Assembly (NCBI RefSeq): GCF_016461785.1
Contig: NZ_JAEMUH010000018.1
Span: forward strand, 1-64,000
DNA from: Marinomonas ostreistagni
GTDB lineage: Bacteria; Pseudomonadota; Gammaproteobacteria; Pseudomonadales; Marinomonadaceae
Direction of reading: 5' to 3'
DNA: 64,000 nucleotides
Part shown: piece after piece, positions 1-8,078 of the stretch
How the letters are laid out: every line of letters begins with the position of its first letter
How positions within the stretch are numbered: the first letter of the stretch is position 1
Notes under the pieces: model-generated
What the model was told of the DNA's origin: nothing
The model's database searches: none
The model's input: the letters and a program-made list of their open reading frames with translations, nothing else
Program-made: the position numbers and the translations under genes

Positions 1-56
1 TCTGCTTTCTGCTTTCTGCTTTCTGCTTTCTGCTTTCTGCTTTCTGCTTTCTGCTT
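1..56. repeat. Heptamer tandem array TCTGCTT x8
   Basis: Eight perfect head-to-tail copies of the 7-bp unit TCTGCTT fill the first 56 bases and probably continue beyond the left window edge. No coding or RNA feature overlaps it. A unit of 7 bp is not a codon multiple, so the array is presumably intergenic and prone to copy-number change by slippage. Confidence 0.95.
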
Positions 57-93
57 TAGTTGAGTTTGCTGAGGTCTAAGGTCAATATATCCT

Positions 94-193
<100 letters not shown>

Positions 194-298
194 TGTGTCT
201 TTTTTTTTGATTTGAGGTATTCGAGCCAATTGATATTGGATAATAAAAAGGTGTGAGATATATATAGGGAAATTAGATATATGGACAGATAAGAGAAA

Positions 299-382
<84 letters not shown>

Positions 383-435
383 ACAGCAGCGGGGCATATA
401 TTATCTATGCCCCAATGCGTTGTAAAGCCTTTTTT

Positions 436-1377
436 CTATTTTTTATTAAGAAGTTGCGTAAGTTTGGCCTGCATACGCTCTTCTGCTGAAAGGTTATCGA
501 ATTGAGGATCTTGTTTAGGCTGAGCCTGAGCTTTGTTGCTAGGACGCCCCTTACCCTTGTTTGGCTGTGTTGAGTTGCCTTGTGGGCGTTTGCCTTTGTT
601 GCTTTTAGGCATAGGTTTTTTGTTTTCAGCAGGTTTCTTGGCGTTAGGGAGAGCTGGCTCATTGCTCACTGCATTGCCTTCTAGATCGATACGAGGTTGA
701 CCGGATAGTAGGCACTTTTTATAGCGATCTGAGCGAGTGTAGGCTGCCATAGCGCGTTTTTGCTTGCTGGCATTGAATTGCTCATCTAGAACCATATCCT
801 TGTCTATACCGACTTTCAGTGGGCGAGGGTTGTTCCAGTCAAATGCTTTTGGATAGCGTTCTTCCAACAATTTAATAAGTCGACGGTTGTTCTTTTGATT
901 TTTTTGTCGACGCTTCTCCTCTGTGCTGAGTGTTGCCGTTTCAGGGGAGTTAGTTTGCTCTGGAGCTTGCTCAACTTCTGTCGCAGCAGTGTCTTTGATA
1001 TCAGCGGTATTCATGGCTTGTTGTTCAGTAGTCATAGGAGAGTCTTTAGTGTCTGTAAGTTCTTCAGTTGGTTGATCTTCAAAAGCATTATGTAGAAGGT
1101 CAAAGTTAAAATTTGTTTGAGTGTCATCAACAGTTGAAGGCGATTCCTCTTCCGGCGAGAGTAAATCTAAGCTGTCTTCGATGTAAAGCTGAAGCTGCTC
1201 TTCTGTTGATCGTTTGTGACTCATAGAAGACAGTAAGTCCAGTGACGCATCACTTGGTGTACTGATCTGATCATGAGGGACGGCTGCTTTTAATTGCTCG
1301 ATTTCCTGTCTTGCATCTGTTAGCTCTTCAACGAGCAGTGCAATTCGGTCTTCAAGTGCTTTTATTAAGCGGTCCAT
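436..1377 (-). CDS. proQ: ProQ/FinO-family RNA chaperone with coiled-coil N-terminus
   Basis: The 313-residue product carries a ProQ/FinO RNA-binding domain at about residues 155-242, with the RYPKAFDW and PLKVGI motifs and the basic LSGQPR region. A lysine/asparagine/proline-rich tail of about 70 residues follows. Family members act as RNA chaperones for sRNAs and mRNA 3' ends. The first 33 residues form a leucine-rich coiled coil, and residues 35-150 are acidic and low-complexity. This makes the protein longer than typical ProQ. The N-terminal helix resembles the ZapB-like protein encoded at 2037-2258. The gene is the last of a tight minus-strand run, starting 3 bp after the preceding small gene. 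Family assignment is firm; orthology to E. coli proQ is less sure. Confidence 0.85.
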   Translation of the reverse strand: MDRLIKALEDRIALLVEELTDARQEIEQLKAAVPHDQISTPSDASLDLLSSMSHKRSTEEQLQLYIEDSLDLLSPEEESPSTVDDTQTNFNFDLLHNAFEDQPTEELTDTKDSPMTTEQQAMNTADIKDTAATEVEQAPEQTNSPETATLSTEEKRRQKNQKNNRRLIKLLEERYPKAFDWNNPRPLKVGIDKDMVLDEQFNASKQKRAMAAYTRSDRYKKCLLSGQPRIDLEGNAVSNEPALPNAKKPAENKKPMPKSNKGKRPQGNSTQPNKGKGRPSNKAQAQPKQDPQFDNLSAEERMQAKLTQLLNKK

Positions 1378-1380
1378 AAA

Positions 1381-1554
1381 TTAATTTCCTGCATCGACTA
1401 GTCGTAAAGGGACTTTAGGAGTGCCTTCACGGCCAACCATTTCATTCAGTTGCTGGGTAGTAGGTAGTATCACTGCAGTGTTCACGCTGCTATCTGTCCA
1501 GCGATATACGTTAATTACAACGATTGAGATGATGATTAAAGCAAACCATTTCAT
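1381..1554 (-). CDS. Small single-pass membrane protein (57 aa)
   Basis: A short frame reads MKWFALIIISIVVINVYRW, then a polar tail ending in LRLVDAGN. One hydrophobic helix (residues 3-17) is followed by a basic/polar C-terminal part of about 38 residues. It fits exactly between its neighbours: its start lies 4 bp after the stop at 1559 and its stop 3 bp before the ProQ-family start. That packing, a clean ATG and a plausible membrane peptide support a real gene. I do not recognise a family. Confidence 0.7.
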   Translation of the reverse strand: MKWFALIIISIVVINVYRWTDSSVNTAVILPTTQQLNEMVGREGTPKVPLRLVDAGN

Positions 1555-1558
1555 GATG

Positions 1559-2026
1559 TTAAAATGTCAATCCAATGCCTACAGTGGCATGTTTGTCGTA
1601 GGCAGTATCATTGCTGTTATACACCTTCATAAAAACATCAACGCGCGTGTCATCATTGATGCCTATTCGGAAGCCTGCTTCGGGATAAAAGGCAACATTA
1701 TCTAAAAAGTTAGCTCCTAGCCCAACATAGGTCCAAACAGGCATTTTACCATTTACATAAAACAATGGGTTTGGTGTGTAAAAACGAGCCCCAGCTTGAG
1801 CTGCTGTCTCAAAACTGTCGCGAAGAATAAAAGAGAAACCGCCATAGACTGATAGACTTCTAGGGAAAGTGTATTGCATAGAGGTGTTGATCATACTGGC
1901 TGTGTTGCTGGTTGCAGTAGATGGCTCACTGTAAACCAGCTCATAACTAATAAGAGGAGAAAATTGTCCAGCGGCAAATGCGCTGGTAGCACCCGTCAAC
2001 AGTGCCGCTGTAACAAATTTTTTCAT
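1559..2026 (-). CDS. Small outer-membrane beta-barrel protein
   Basis: The 155-residue product starts with a classical signal peptide (MKKFVTAALLTGATSAFA, cleavage likely after residue 18). The rest is alternating amphipathic strands rich in Tyr/Phe/Gly, and it ends in a C-terminal phenylalanine (GIGLTF), the usual outer-membrane insertion signal. Size fits an 8-strand OmpA/OmpW-like barrel. I do not recognise a named family. It lies 10 bp downstream of the ZapB-like gene in the same operon. Confidence 0.7.
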   Translation of the reverse strand: MKKFVTAALLTGATSAFAAGQFSPLISYELVYSEPSTATSNTASMINTSMQYTFPRSLSVYGGFSFILRDSFETAAQAGARFYTPNPLFYVNGKMPVWTYVGLGANFLDNVAFYPEAGFRIGINDDTRVDVFMKVYNSNDTAYDKHATVGIGLTF

Positions 2027-2036
2027 AAAGGGTATA

Positions 2037-2258
2037 TTAATCCAGTTGGTTTAGCTTACTTAGCATTTGATTAAGGCTGTTTTCCCAATTTGTCTGCTGC
2101 TCAGTATGTTGTGAAAGCTGAGACTTTATTTCGTCGCGTTCTTCTGAGAGTTCATAGTTCTGCATTTCTAACTCAGAAATACGTTGACGAAGAGTCGAGA
2201 TTTCTTCAACAGCGGCATTAATACGTTGTTCTAAGTGATGCAGTAGTTCGTTGTTCAT
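2037..2258 (-). CDS. ZapB-like coiled-coil cell-division protein
   Basis: The 73-residue product is almost wholly a heptad coiled coil, with LEQRI, VEEI, LRQRISELE and a C-terminal W-x9-L pattern. It resembles ZapB, which links the FtsZ ring to the chromosome terminus through ZapA and MatP. Length (73 versus about 80) and the C-terminal NWENSLNQML segment match ZapB's QERLQALL region in pattern. Coiled coils diverge quickly, so the functional call is tentative. It starts 47 bp after flgT. Confidence 0.6.
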   Translation of the reverse strand: MNNELLHHLEQRINAAVEEISTLRQRISELEMQNYELSEERDEIKSQLSQHTEQQTNWENSLNQMLSKLNQLD

Positions 2259-2305
2259 GTTGCTTCTATCCTAATAACGAATATTGTGAAATTGATTTTA
2301 TGGTT

Positions 2306-3496
2306 TTACCAAGCAATCACAACATCTTGTTGTTGTACATTTAAAATTCTTGCCTCAACCGCTAGCTCACCAATGGCAAAGTTAGGTTGTACTTGGGTAA
2401 TTGTAACATTGATATTGGCATTGTTGAGCTGTGTTTGTGCATTCTGTAGTTGGTCAAATATCTCATAACGGCGAAACACTTGGAATTGATCACCTTTCTT
2501 GATGCCTGCTAAGGCGCCAGCATTGAGGTAAACTCTATTGCTCTCAGTACGGAAAATGTTGGCAACAAAAGGCTGACAACTTAGGTCATCGCTTGCATCA
2601 ATAGACATATCCTTTAGGACTTGGGCTACAACTTTACCATAGTGGAGTTGCCAAAATTGCGCACTTCCGAAGCCAATCTTATTTGTCTCTTTCGTGTCCC
2701 ATTTGCCAATTTCATCATAACGGTGTTGAAAAATGAGTGCACCGCTAAAGCCATCATAAAGATATATATCAAGAATGAATTTACGCTGGTCATCTTCTTT
2801 GTTTGCCCAGCTCAAAAGTGAGTTTAAGGGGGTCTTTTGATTGGGATGCTTCGGATACAGTTCGCCAATATCTCGAATAACACCACTGATTACATATTGA
2901 ACACCAAGGTCTTCACCGATGCGAGCGACATCCGTTAATGTTCCATCATTATTTGCTGAGGTCGGAGCATTGATTAAGTCAGGATAAACACTGATATTAG
3001 TCGCTGATAAAGCATGCAGATAGCCTTGTTGATTTATAGCATCTGCGAGGCTTTTTGGGAGTTCGCGGCCAATATTATGTAAAGCGCCAAGGGTGGCTTG
3101 TTGTGGCGTTTGTAAAGCAAAACCGGTGATTCCAACCGACTTCCGGTAGGGGTTCACTGACCCATTGTCGCACATGCTTTCGGGAGTGATGTCAGCTTCT
3201 ATGGTGAGAGTGAGTAAATCATCAATCACTTGTTCTGATATGATTTTTACATCTTGAGCTTGACTAGCCGATTGAATCGATGTGCTTGAGCCTAATGAGC
3301 CGTTTGTCAGAGAGTCGACACTTCTAACTTGAGCGCTGGCTTGCAGAGATGCCTGCTTGATGGCTTGCTGGGTAGCGCGGTATCGGGCATCGCTGATATC
3401 TTGATTGTATATTATTGCCTGTCCATCAGCTCTGATTACTTGTGCGTAAGTAATGCTGGAGAAAAGTGCTGTGGCCAGTAAAATCCATATCTTCAT
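2306..3496 (-). CDS. flgT: Flagellar assembly protein FlgT
   Basis: The 396-residue periplasmic protein has a signal peptide (MKIWILLATALFSSITYA). An N-terminal LPP20-like segment follows, then a TolB-N-like middle domain (SVGITGFAL...) and a C-terminal domain (NRVYLNAGALAGIKKGDQFQVF), the three-domain layout of Vibrio FlgT. FlgT builds the H-ring around the LP ring and is needed for T-ring assembly and stator anchoring in polar flagella. Its ATG directly follows the flgP stop, so the two genes are translationally close. Confidence 0.85.
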   Translation of the reverse strand: MKIWILLATALFSSITYAQVIRADGQAIIYNQDISDARYRATQQAIKQASLQASAQVRSVDSLTNGSLGSSTSIQSASQAQDVKIISEQVIDDLLTLTIEADITPESMCDNGSVNPYRKSVGITGFALQTPQQATLGALHNIGRELPKSLADAINQQGYLHALSATNISVYPDLINAPTSANNDGTLTDVARIGEDLGVQYVISGVIRDIGELYPKHPNQKTPLNSLLSWANKEDDQRKFILDIYLYDGFSGALIFQHRYDEIGKWDTKETNKIGFGSAQFWQLHYGKVVAQVLKDMSIDASDDLSCQPFVANIFRTESNRVYLNAGALAGIKKGDQFQVFRRYEIFDQLQNAQTQLNNANINVTITQVQPNFAIGELAVEARILNVQQQDVVIAW

Positions 3497-4117
3497 CTAT
3501 TGCACGCTGTAAAAGCTGGAAGGTTGTTTTTTCGGTGTGGCTGCTGTGGTTGAGCTACGCTTTGTGAGTTGGCAATTTGGGTTTGAGCGGATTTCTGCAG
3601 GAGAGGATGCGCATTGTCTAAAGTTTTCCTGCAGTGCTAATTCGACAACCGTTTCGAAGGTGCCATCCTCTAATTCTCTTTGCGAAATCACTTTAGCACC
3701 TACCAAGTAAGCATTGACGTAAGCTCGTAGTTCATCATGTTGCATCATCATATTACTGAGCGAGCTTGAGCCATCTAAACTGATGCCATAGACCCTTTCT
3801 GATAAGTTCCGATAAGCATCTAATTTTGATCCACGTAGAGACATCAGGCGTGCTTGAGCTTTAGATAAGCTCTTACTGCTAATCGGAGCTGAGTACCCCG
3901 TGGCATTTATAATAATAGGATCTCTTGGTATCACATCAATGACTTCAATTTCTCGAGAAGGCTGATCGTTATTGTTAGATGCCCGTGCTACACCAGCCAT
4001 ACCATCGACACATGGTGAAGTGGACGTACACACAGCGGAAGATGGTTGTGTAACGACGCAACCTGACAATAAACTGATGCTGCATGTCAACATGATTAAG
4101 CGGCTTTTAAATGTCAT
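3497..4117 (-). CDS. flgP: Flagellar outer-membrane lipoprotein FlgP
   Basis: The ATG at 4117 is chosen over an upstream in-frame codon at 4159. It follows a strong GGAGGAAAC ribosome site and directly opens a lipoprotein signal peptide with lipobox LSGC, giving 206 residues. The body holds an LPP20-fold domain (AQARLMSLRGSKLDAYRNLSE, then DGTFETVVEL). FlgP forms the outer disk associated with polar flagellar motors. The gene starts the operon; the usual partner flgO is not visible here. Confidence 0.8.
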   Translation of the reverse strand: MTFKSRLIMLTCSISLLSGCVVTQPSSAVCTSTSPCVDGMAGVARASNNNDQPSREIEVIDVIPRDPIIINATGYSAPISSKSLSKAQARLMSLRGSKLDAYRNLSERVYGISLDGSSSLSNMMMQHDELRAYVNAYLVGAKVISQRELEDGTFETVVELALQENFRQCASSPAEIRSNPNCQLTKRSSTTAATPKKQPSSFYSVQ

Positions 4118-4358
4118 TAAGTTTCCTCCAGTACAACCACAATAACTTATAAAGCGCATATGTTCGCCTTAAAATTCACCCTCACAGCATAGTTTACGGT
4201 GTTTAAGGGGGGATCTTGAAGTAATTTTGTTTAAACATCACTCTTTTCTGTGTGTAAGGTGATTCGACTTGCGGTATTAATCCAGTTTTTCGGTTTCCTT
4301 GTGGTTAAAAAACAAACTCCATCTATAATTATTGCATCGATGATGCGGGAGGTGGCGT

Positions 4359-5345
4359 ATGATGAATACCTTGGAATTAAGCTTGCTCAGTCAGGCTCAT
4401 AATCTACCAGCCTCATTAGCAGAACGTTTGCGTTTTGAAGTCGAGCAAACACTTAAGGGATTGTACGCTGATGAGTCTCTAGCAAATAGAATTGATGACC
4501 TCTATTTGCCCTTTGCTCGCTGGATTGCTCAGCAATCTAAGCCTAAACATGGTCCTATCATTGTTGGATTGGGTGGTCCACAAGGGTGTGGTAAGACGAC
4601 ATTCTGTACCGTTGTTAGCCATATTTTAGCGAAAGGATTTGATCTGAACTCGATTGTTGTCAGTTTAGACGATTTATATTTGAAGCGATCTGATCGAAAG
4701 TCATATGCCAACCAAGCACACTCTCTTTTTTCGACACGAGGGGTCCCTGGGACCCACGATGTTGAATTAGCACTAAACATATTTAGTCGCTTAAAGAACC
4801 TACAGTCCGGTGAGGTGATGTATGTGCCGACCTTTGATAAATCCTTAGATGACCGCAAACCTGTTCATAGATGGCAAGAAGTAGCAGGACCGGTGGATAT
4901 TATTTTCTTCGAAGGGTGGTGTGTTGGCGCGCAGGCAATGCCAGAAGAGCATCTTGTCGAACCAATAAATATTCTGGAAAAGGAGAAAGATTCTCGAGCA
5001 ATATGGCGCAGTGAAGTTAATCGCCATCTTAAAGAGGATTATAAGCAGTTATTTGATTTGGTTGACATATCTATGTGGATGCAGCCACCAAGTTTTGATG
5101 TGGTCTATGATTGGCGAAATAAACAGGAACGTATTTTAGAGGCGCATCTTCATGATATCCATGGCGGTATTCTTGATACCTTGGACTTAAAGGTAATGTC
5201 GCCAGAGGTCCTTAAAGGCTTTATGCAATATTACGAACGCATCACTCGTCATATGATTTGTTCAATGTTGCAAAAAGCTGATGTTCAATTTGTTTTGGAT
5301 AAAGACCAGACGATTATTGAAACAATTCTTCCTAAGTCTCATTAA
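4359..5345 (+). CDS. P-loop kinase, D-glycerate 3-kinase-like
   Basis: The 328-residue cytosolic protein has a Walker A loop GGPQGCGKTT at residues 72-81, a Walker B-type DIIFFEGWCVG, and the SLDDLYL and RGVPGTHD motifs shared with plant-type D-glycerate 3-kinase and pantothenate/uridine kinase-like enzymes. The likely reaction is ATP-dependent phosphorylation of glycerate, but the substrate is inferred from family only. Two in-frame ATGs (4359, 4362) follow a GGAGG; either may be used. It stands alone, divergent from flgP, and ends at a good terminator. Confidence 0.75.
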   Translation: MMNTLELSLLSQAHNLPASLAERLRFEVEQTLKGLYADESLANRIDDLYLPFARWIAQQSKPKHGPIIVGLGGPQGCGKTTFCTVVSHILAKGFDLNSIVVSLDDLYLKRSDRKSYANQAHSLFSTRGVPGTHDVELALNIFSRLKNLQSGEVMYVPTFDKSLDDRKPVHRWQEVAGPVDIIFFEGWCVGAQAMPEEHLVEPINILEKEKDSRAIWRSEVNRHLKEDYKQLFDLVDISMWMQPPSFDVVYDWRNKQERILEAHLHDIHGGILDTLDLKVMSPEVLKGFMQYYERITRHMICSMLQKADVQFVLDKDQTIIETILPKSH

Positions 5346-5372
5346 CTTTGCTTGGCATTTATCGAGTTGTGG

Positions 5373-5408
5373 TAGGCTATTGTGCTAAACGATAGCCTAT
5401 TTTTTTTT
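5373..5408 (+). terminator. Rho-independent terminator after glycerate kinase-like gene
   Basis: Perfect 8-bp stem TAGGCTAT/ATAGCCTA around an 11-nt loop, followed by a run of nine T. It sits directly before the next gene's ribosome site. Confidence 0.85.
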
Positions 5409-5418
5409 GGAGACTAAG

Positions 5419-6084
5419 GTGTCACAAACACTTGAATTTATCACTGTTGATACAGCTAAAAATCCAACGTCTGCAGTCATCTGGTTGCATGGACTTGGAG
5501 CAGATTGTCACGACTTTGAAGGATTAGTTCCGCAATTGGGGCTTTCTAACAAAGCGATTCGTTTTGTGTTTCCAAATGCGCCAATCCGTCCAGTTACGGT
5601 TAATGGTGGAATGAAGATGAGAGCATGGTACGACATTCTTGAAATGTCCCTTGATCGCAAAGTGGACATGGATAACATTCGAGAATCGGCCGAGCAGATT
5701 GACGAGATTCTTGATGGGTTGGCTGCTCAAGGTATCCCTAATGAAAACGTTGTTATCGCGGGTTTTTCTCAAGGTGGGGTGATTGCTTATCAGGTCGCTT
5801 TGTATGGTAAGAAGAAGCTTGCAGGTGTGATGGCGTTGTCGACTTACTTGGCAGATTCGGCAACCGTGCCAAGCGCAAACGATAGTGCCAATGGTGAGAC
5901 ACCATTACTGATACACCATGGTTCGTTTGATCCTGTCGTAGCGCCAGAGTTGGCTGTTCGAGCAAGAACGCAATTGGAAAAGCTGGGCTATATGTTGGAA
6001 TACAATACTTATCAAATGCCGCATTCAGTGTGCCCTGAACAGGTGGCAGATATTGCTGCTTGGCTTCAAGCTCGATTTGCTTAA
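5419..6084 (+). CDS. Carboxylesterase / acyl-protein thioesterase family hydrolase
   Basis: I place the start at GTG 5419, 6 bp after a GGAG, giving 221 residues; an upstream TTG lies inside the terminator T-run and is unlikely. The alpha/beta hydrolase shows the oxyanion segment WLHGLGADCHDF, nucleophile Ser117 in GFSQGG, an Asp near 172 (GSFDPVV) and His near 203 (MPHSVCPEQ). This family (YpfH/EstB-type) hydrolyses short esters and acyl-protein thioesters in the cytosol. The natural substrate cannot be read from sequence. Confidence 0.88.
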   Translation: MSQTLEFITVDTAKNPTSAVIWLHGLGADCHDFEGLVPQLGLSNKAIRFVFPNAPIRPVTVNGGMKMRAWYDILEMSLDRKVDMDNIRESAEQIDEILDGLAAQGIPNENVVIAGFSQGGVIAYQVALYGKKKLAGVMALSTYLADSATVPSANDSANGETPLLIHHGSFDPVVAPELAVRARTQLEKLGYMLEYNTYQMPHSVCPEQVADIAAWLQARFA

Positions 6085-6095
6085 GGAGGTGGATC

Positions 6096-6911
6096 ATGGA
6101 TGACGTAACGGTAAATGAATGGCATAACTATGCAAAAAGCTGGGCAAAGCATGCTGGTGCTATGATGATTGAGGCGCGCCAAAAATCGAATTTTGATCGG
6201 GAATATAAGTCTGGGCATGAACTAGTGACCTCGACCGATATAGCAATTGATGAATATCTCTGTGAAAACATACGTCAAACGTTCCCTGATCATTTGATAT
6301 TATCGGAAGAGTCCTCGCCTGACCTGGCCTTCGCTCAGGGTGCAAGTGTTCCAGTTTGGGTGATCGACCCGATTGATGGCACGATCAATTTCGCACAAGG
6401 TTTGTTACATGTGGCGGTGTCTATTGCGGTGTATTACCAAGGTGAGCGTTGGGTCGGTGTTGTACACGCCCCATTTTTGCAGGAAACCTATACTGCTGTG
6501 AAAGGCCAAGGAGCTTGGTTAAATAGTGAACCTATTCAAGTTAGCCAACGTAGTGACCTTCGTAATGCGATTGTAGCAACGGGCTTTCCTTACAACAAAG
6601 AGACACTTCCAACTCTAATTGAGCAGCTGCAGGCAGTATTATCTCGTTGCCAAGATATTCGTCGAAATGGCTCAGCTGCATTGGATTTGTGTGCGGTGGC
6701 ACGGGGGCAGATGGATGCCTATTACGAGACGGTAAAACCTTGGGATATGGCGGCAGGAGCATTAATCGCAGAAGAAGCTGGGGCAATCGTGGGGCACTTT
6801 CATGAGCAAAACTCAAAGTGGCCAAAAAAGATCAATGGTGAATTTTTGCTGGCGGCAACCCCTGACTTGTATCACCCTTTATTAGATGTTTTGCAAGTAG
6901 CAGGTGAGTAA
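6096..6911 (+). CDS. Inositol monophosphatase family protein
   Basis: The start at 6096 follows a perfect AAGGAGG; upstream in-frame codons lie within the previous gene. The 271-residue product has the metal-binding motifs of the SuhB/IMPase family: EES at 71-73, DPIDGTINF beginning at Asp91, and a late WDMAAG. These enzymes use Mg2+ to dephosphorylate inositol or related sugar and nucleotide phosphates. The usual second Thr in DGTTN is Ile here, a minor deviation. It is 11 bp after the esterase and probably co-transcribed. Confidence 0.88.
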   Translation: MDDVTVNEWHNYAKSWAKHAGAMMIEARQKSNFDREYKSGHELVTSTDIAIDEYLCENIRQTFPDHLILSEESSPDLAFAQGASVPVWVIDPIDGTINFAQGLLHVAVSIAVYYQGERWVGVVHAPFLQETYTAVKGQGAWLNSEPIQVSQRSDLRNAIVATGFPYNKETLPTLIEQLQAVLSRCQDIRRNGSAALDLCAVARGQMDAYYETVKPWDMAAGALIAEEAGAIVGHFHEQNSKWPKKINGEFLLAATPDLYHPLLDVLQVAGE

Positions 6912-6953
6912 ACTGATTTGTATCAGCCATTTTTAGGTGTACGGCAACTAATC

Positions 6954-6973
6954 TAACCTTAGCGCTAATGTTA
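6954..6973. promoter_or_regulatory. 20-bp near-perfect palindrome upstream of a small membrane gene
   Basis: TAACCTTAGCGCTAATGTTA is an inverted repeat with a single mismatched pair flanking the 10-bp core TTAGCGCTAA. It ends 14 bp before the start of the small gene at 6988. It could be an operator or simply a hairpin; no known binding motif is recognised. Confidence 0.35.
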
Positions 6974-6987
6974 GAGAGGAGGCTGCT

Positions 6988-7101
6988 ATGTTAATGGATG
7001 GTGTGGTAATCGGTAGTATCATTGTGATTGCTTTGTGTACAGTCTTTATGGCTTGGTTTGGCGTTATTGCTTATCGTCATATCATGCAGGATAAAGATTG
7101 A
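6988..7101 (+). CDS. Small single-pass membrane protein (37 aa)
   Basis: The frame begins with ATG after a strong GAGGAGG ribosome site and encodes 37 residues. These are a short acidic start, one long hydrophobic helix (about residues 6-28, VVIGSIIVIALCTVFMAWFG) and a charged end RHIMQDKD. This fits a bacterial small membrane peptide. It lies alone between a palindrome and a hairpin. No family is recognised with confidence. Confidence 0.6.
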   Translation: MLMDGVVIGSIIVIALCTVFMAWFGVIAYRHIMQDKD

Positions 7102-7107
7102 TACGAG

Positions 7108-7144
7108 AGGGCATGGCTGTGGTCTCTAAAATAGCCAATGCCCT
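7108..7144 (+). terminator. Hairpin after small membrane gene
   Basis: AGGGCATGGCT pairs with AGCCAATGCCCT with one bulge and a 14-nt loop. There is no proper T-run, so it may be a weak terminator or an RNA-stabilising stem. Confidence 0.4.
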
Positions 7145-7222
7145 AACTCCCTTCTTTTGCTGATCGTTGCTTGAACCCCGTGTAGAATGTAGCTATTACA
7201 GTTTTGAAACTTCGGGAGACGT

Positions 7223-7684
7223 ATGTCGATCAGTGCCTTTTTAATTGCCCTAGCAGTGTGTTTTTCTGTGATGGGAGTATCTATCTACTTTATATCAAAA
7301 CAGCTGAAGCAAAATCGTGCGCGTGATGAACGGATTAAAGCAGGAGAGCTGCGTTTACAAGAAGAACGTGCCAAGCGCATCGAGAGCATTCAGGTAATAA
7401 TGCAGGCTGTAGAGGCTGACGAGAAGTTAACCTGGACAGAGGCGTCGATTCGTGTAAAGAACCTTCTCGATCAATTGAGCGTCGATTTGTCAGAGCATGA
7501 ATATGTCCAGGCAATCTATGCGATCGAAGAGGGGACGCAGCATATTCCTACTCACGAACAATGGAACGAGCTACCACTGAAAGCACGACGTAAATATCGT
7601 GATGAAATGGAGGCTTTGGAAGTTAAACATCTAGAGCAACTGCGCCAAGCGAAAACCTATTTGTTAGCATATAAGTTTGACTAA
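7223..7684 (+). CDS. DUF2489 family membrane-anchored protein
   Basis: The 153-residue product has one N-terminal transmembrane helix (about residues 3-24). A long charged helix follows (KQLKQNRARDERIKAGELRLQEE), then a compact domain with WTEASIRVKNLLDQL and the end segment ARRKYRDEMEALE. The pattern fits DUF2489, a gammaproteobacterial family of unknown function. A hydrophilic neighbour begins 2 bp after its stop, so they form an operon. Confidence 0.65.
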   Translation: MSISAFLIALAVCFSVMGVSIYFISKQLKQNRARDERIKAGELRLQEERAKRIESIQVIMQAVEADEKLTWTEASIRVKNLLDQLSVDLSEHEYVQAIYAIEEGTQHIPTHEQWNELPLKARRKYRDEMEALEVKHLEQLRQAKTYLLAYKFD

Positions 7685-7686
7685 CG

Positions 7687-8055
7687 ATGGCCCAAATTAT
7701 TCTCGCAGTCATCATAAGCTTCGTTTTATTTGTTTCTATTCTAGTATTCTTTATTAAGTATAAACAGCGCATGCCTTATTATCAGATTGATCGTTTAGGG
7801 TGTGTACGCTTACTAGAGCAAGCGGTTGCTGGAGATTTATTAGAGCGAGACTGGCATGTCTTTATTGGTATGACTGTGCGTTACGATACGGAAATTGAGA
7901 TGTTACGCTATACCTGCATTGAAGTTGATGATGAGCATGTGATAAATACTGTCATGAAAAGTGGCCAAAGTTACGTGGTTTTTTCGAAAAAAGGTTTGAC
8001 GATTTTGCAAGATCTTCTTGAAGACTGGCGACATCGGGTTGACTACTTAGCTTAA
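7687..8055 (+). CDS. Membrane-anchored protein of unknown function
   Basis: The 122-residue protein has one strong N-terminal membrane helix (residues 2-22) and a basic stop-transfer KYKQR. A soluble part of about 95 residues with no motif I recognise follows. It begins 2 bp after the DUF2489 gene and precedes mscS by 23 bp, so it belongs to the same transcription unit. A membrane-linked role is inferred only from topology. Confidence 0.65.
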   Translation: MAQIILAVIISFVLFVSILVFFIKYKQRMPYYQIDRLGCVRLLEQAVAGDLLERDWHVFIGMTVRYDTEIEMLRYTCIEVDDEHVINTVMKSGQSYVVFSKKGLTILQDLLEDWRHRVDYLA

Positions 8056-8078
8056 TTAATAAAGAGAGAACGAGATAT

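Noticed and set aside
391..413. Terminator between the ProQ-family gene and tRNA-Tyr
   Set aside because: GGGGCATA/TATGCCCC forms a good stem but no T-tract follows; it may be a processing element, and the evidence is too thin for a feature.
4118..4358. Sigma54 or sigma28 flagellar promoter before flgP
   Set aside because: No TGGC-N9-TTGC or TAAA-N15-GCCGATAA match was found by eye on the minus strand.
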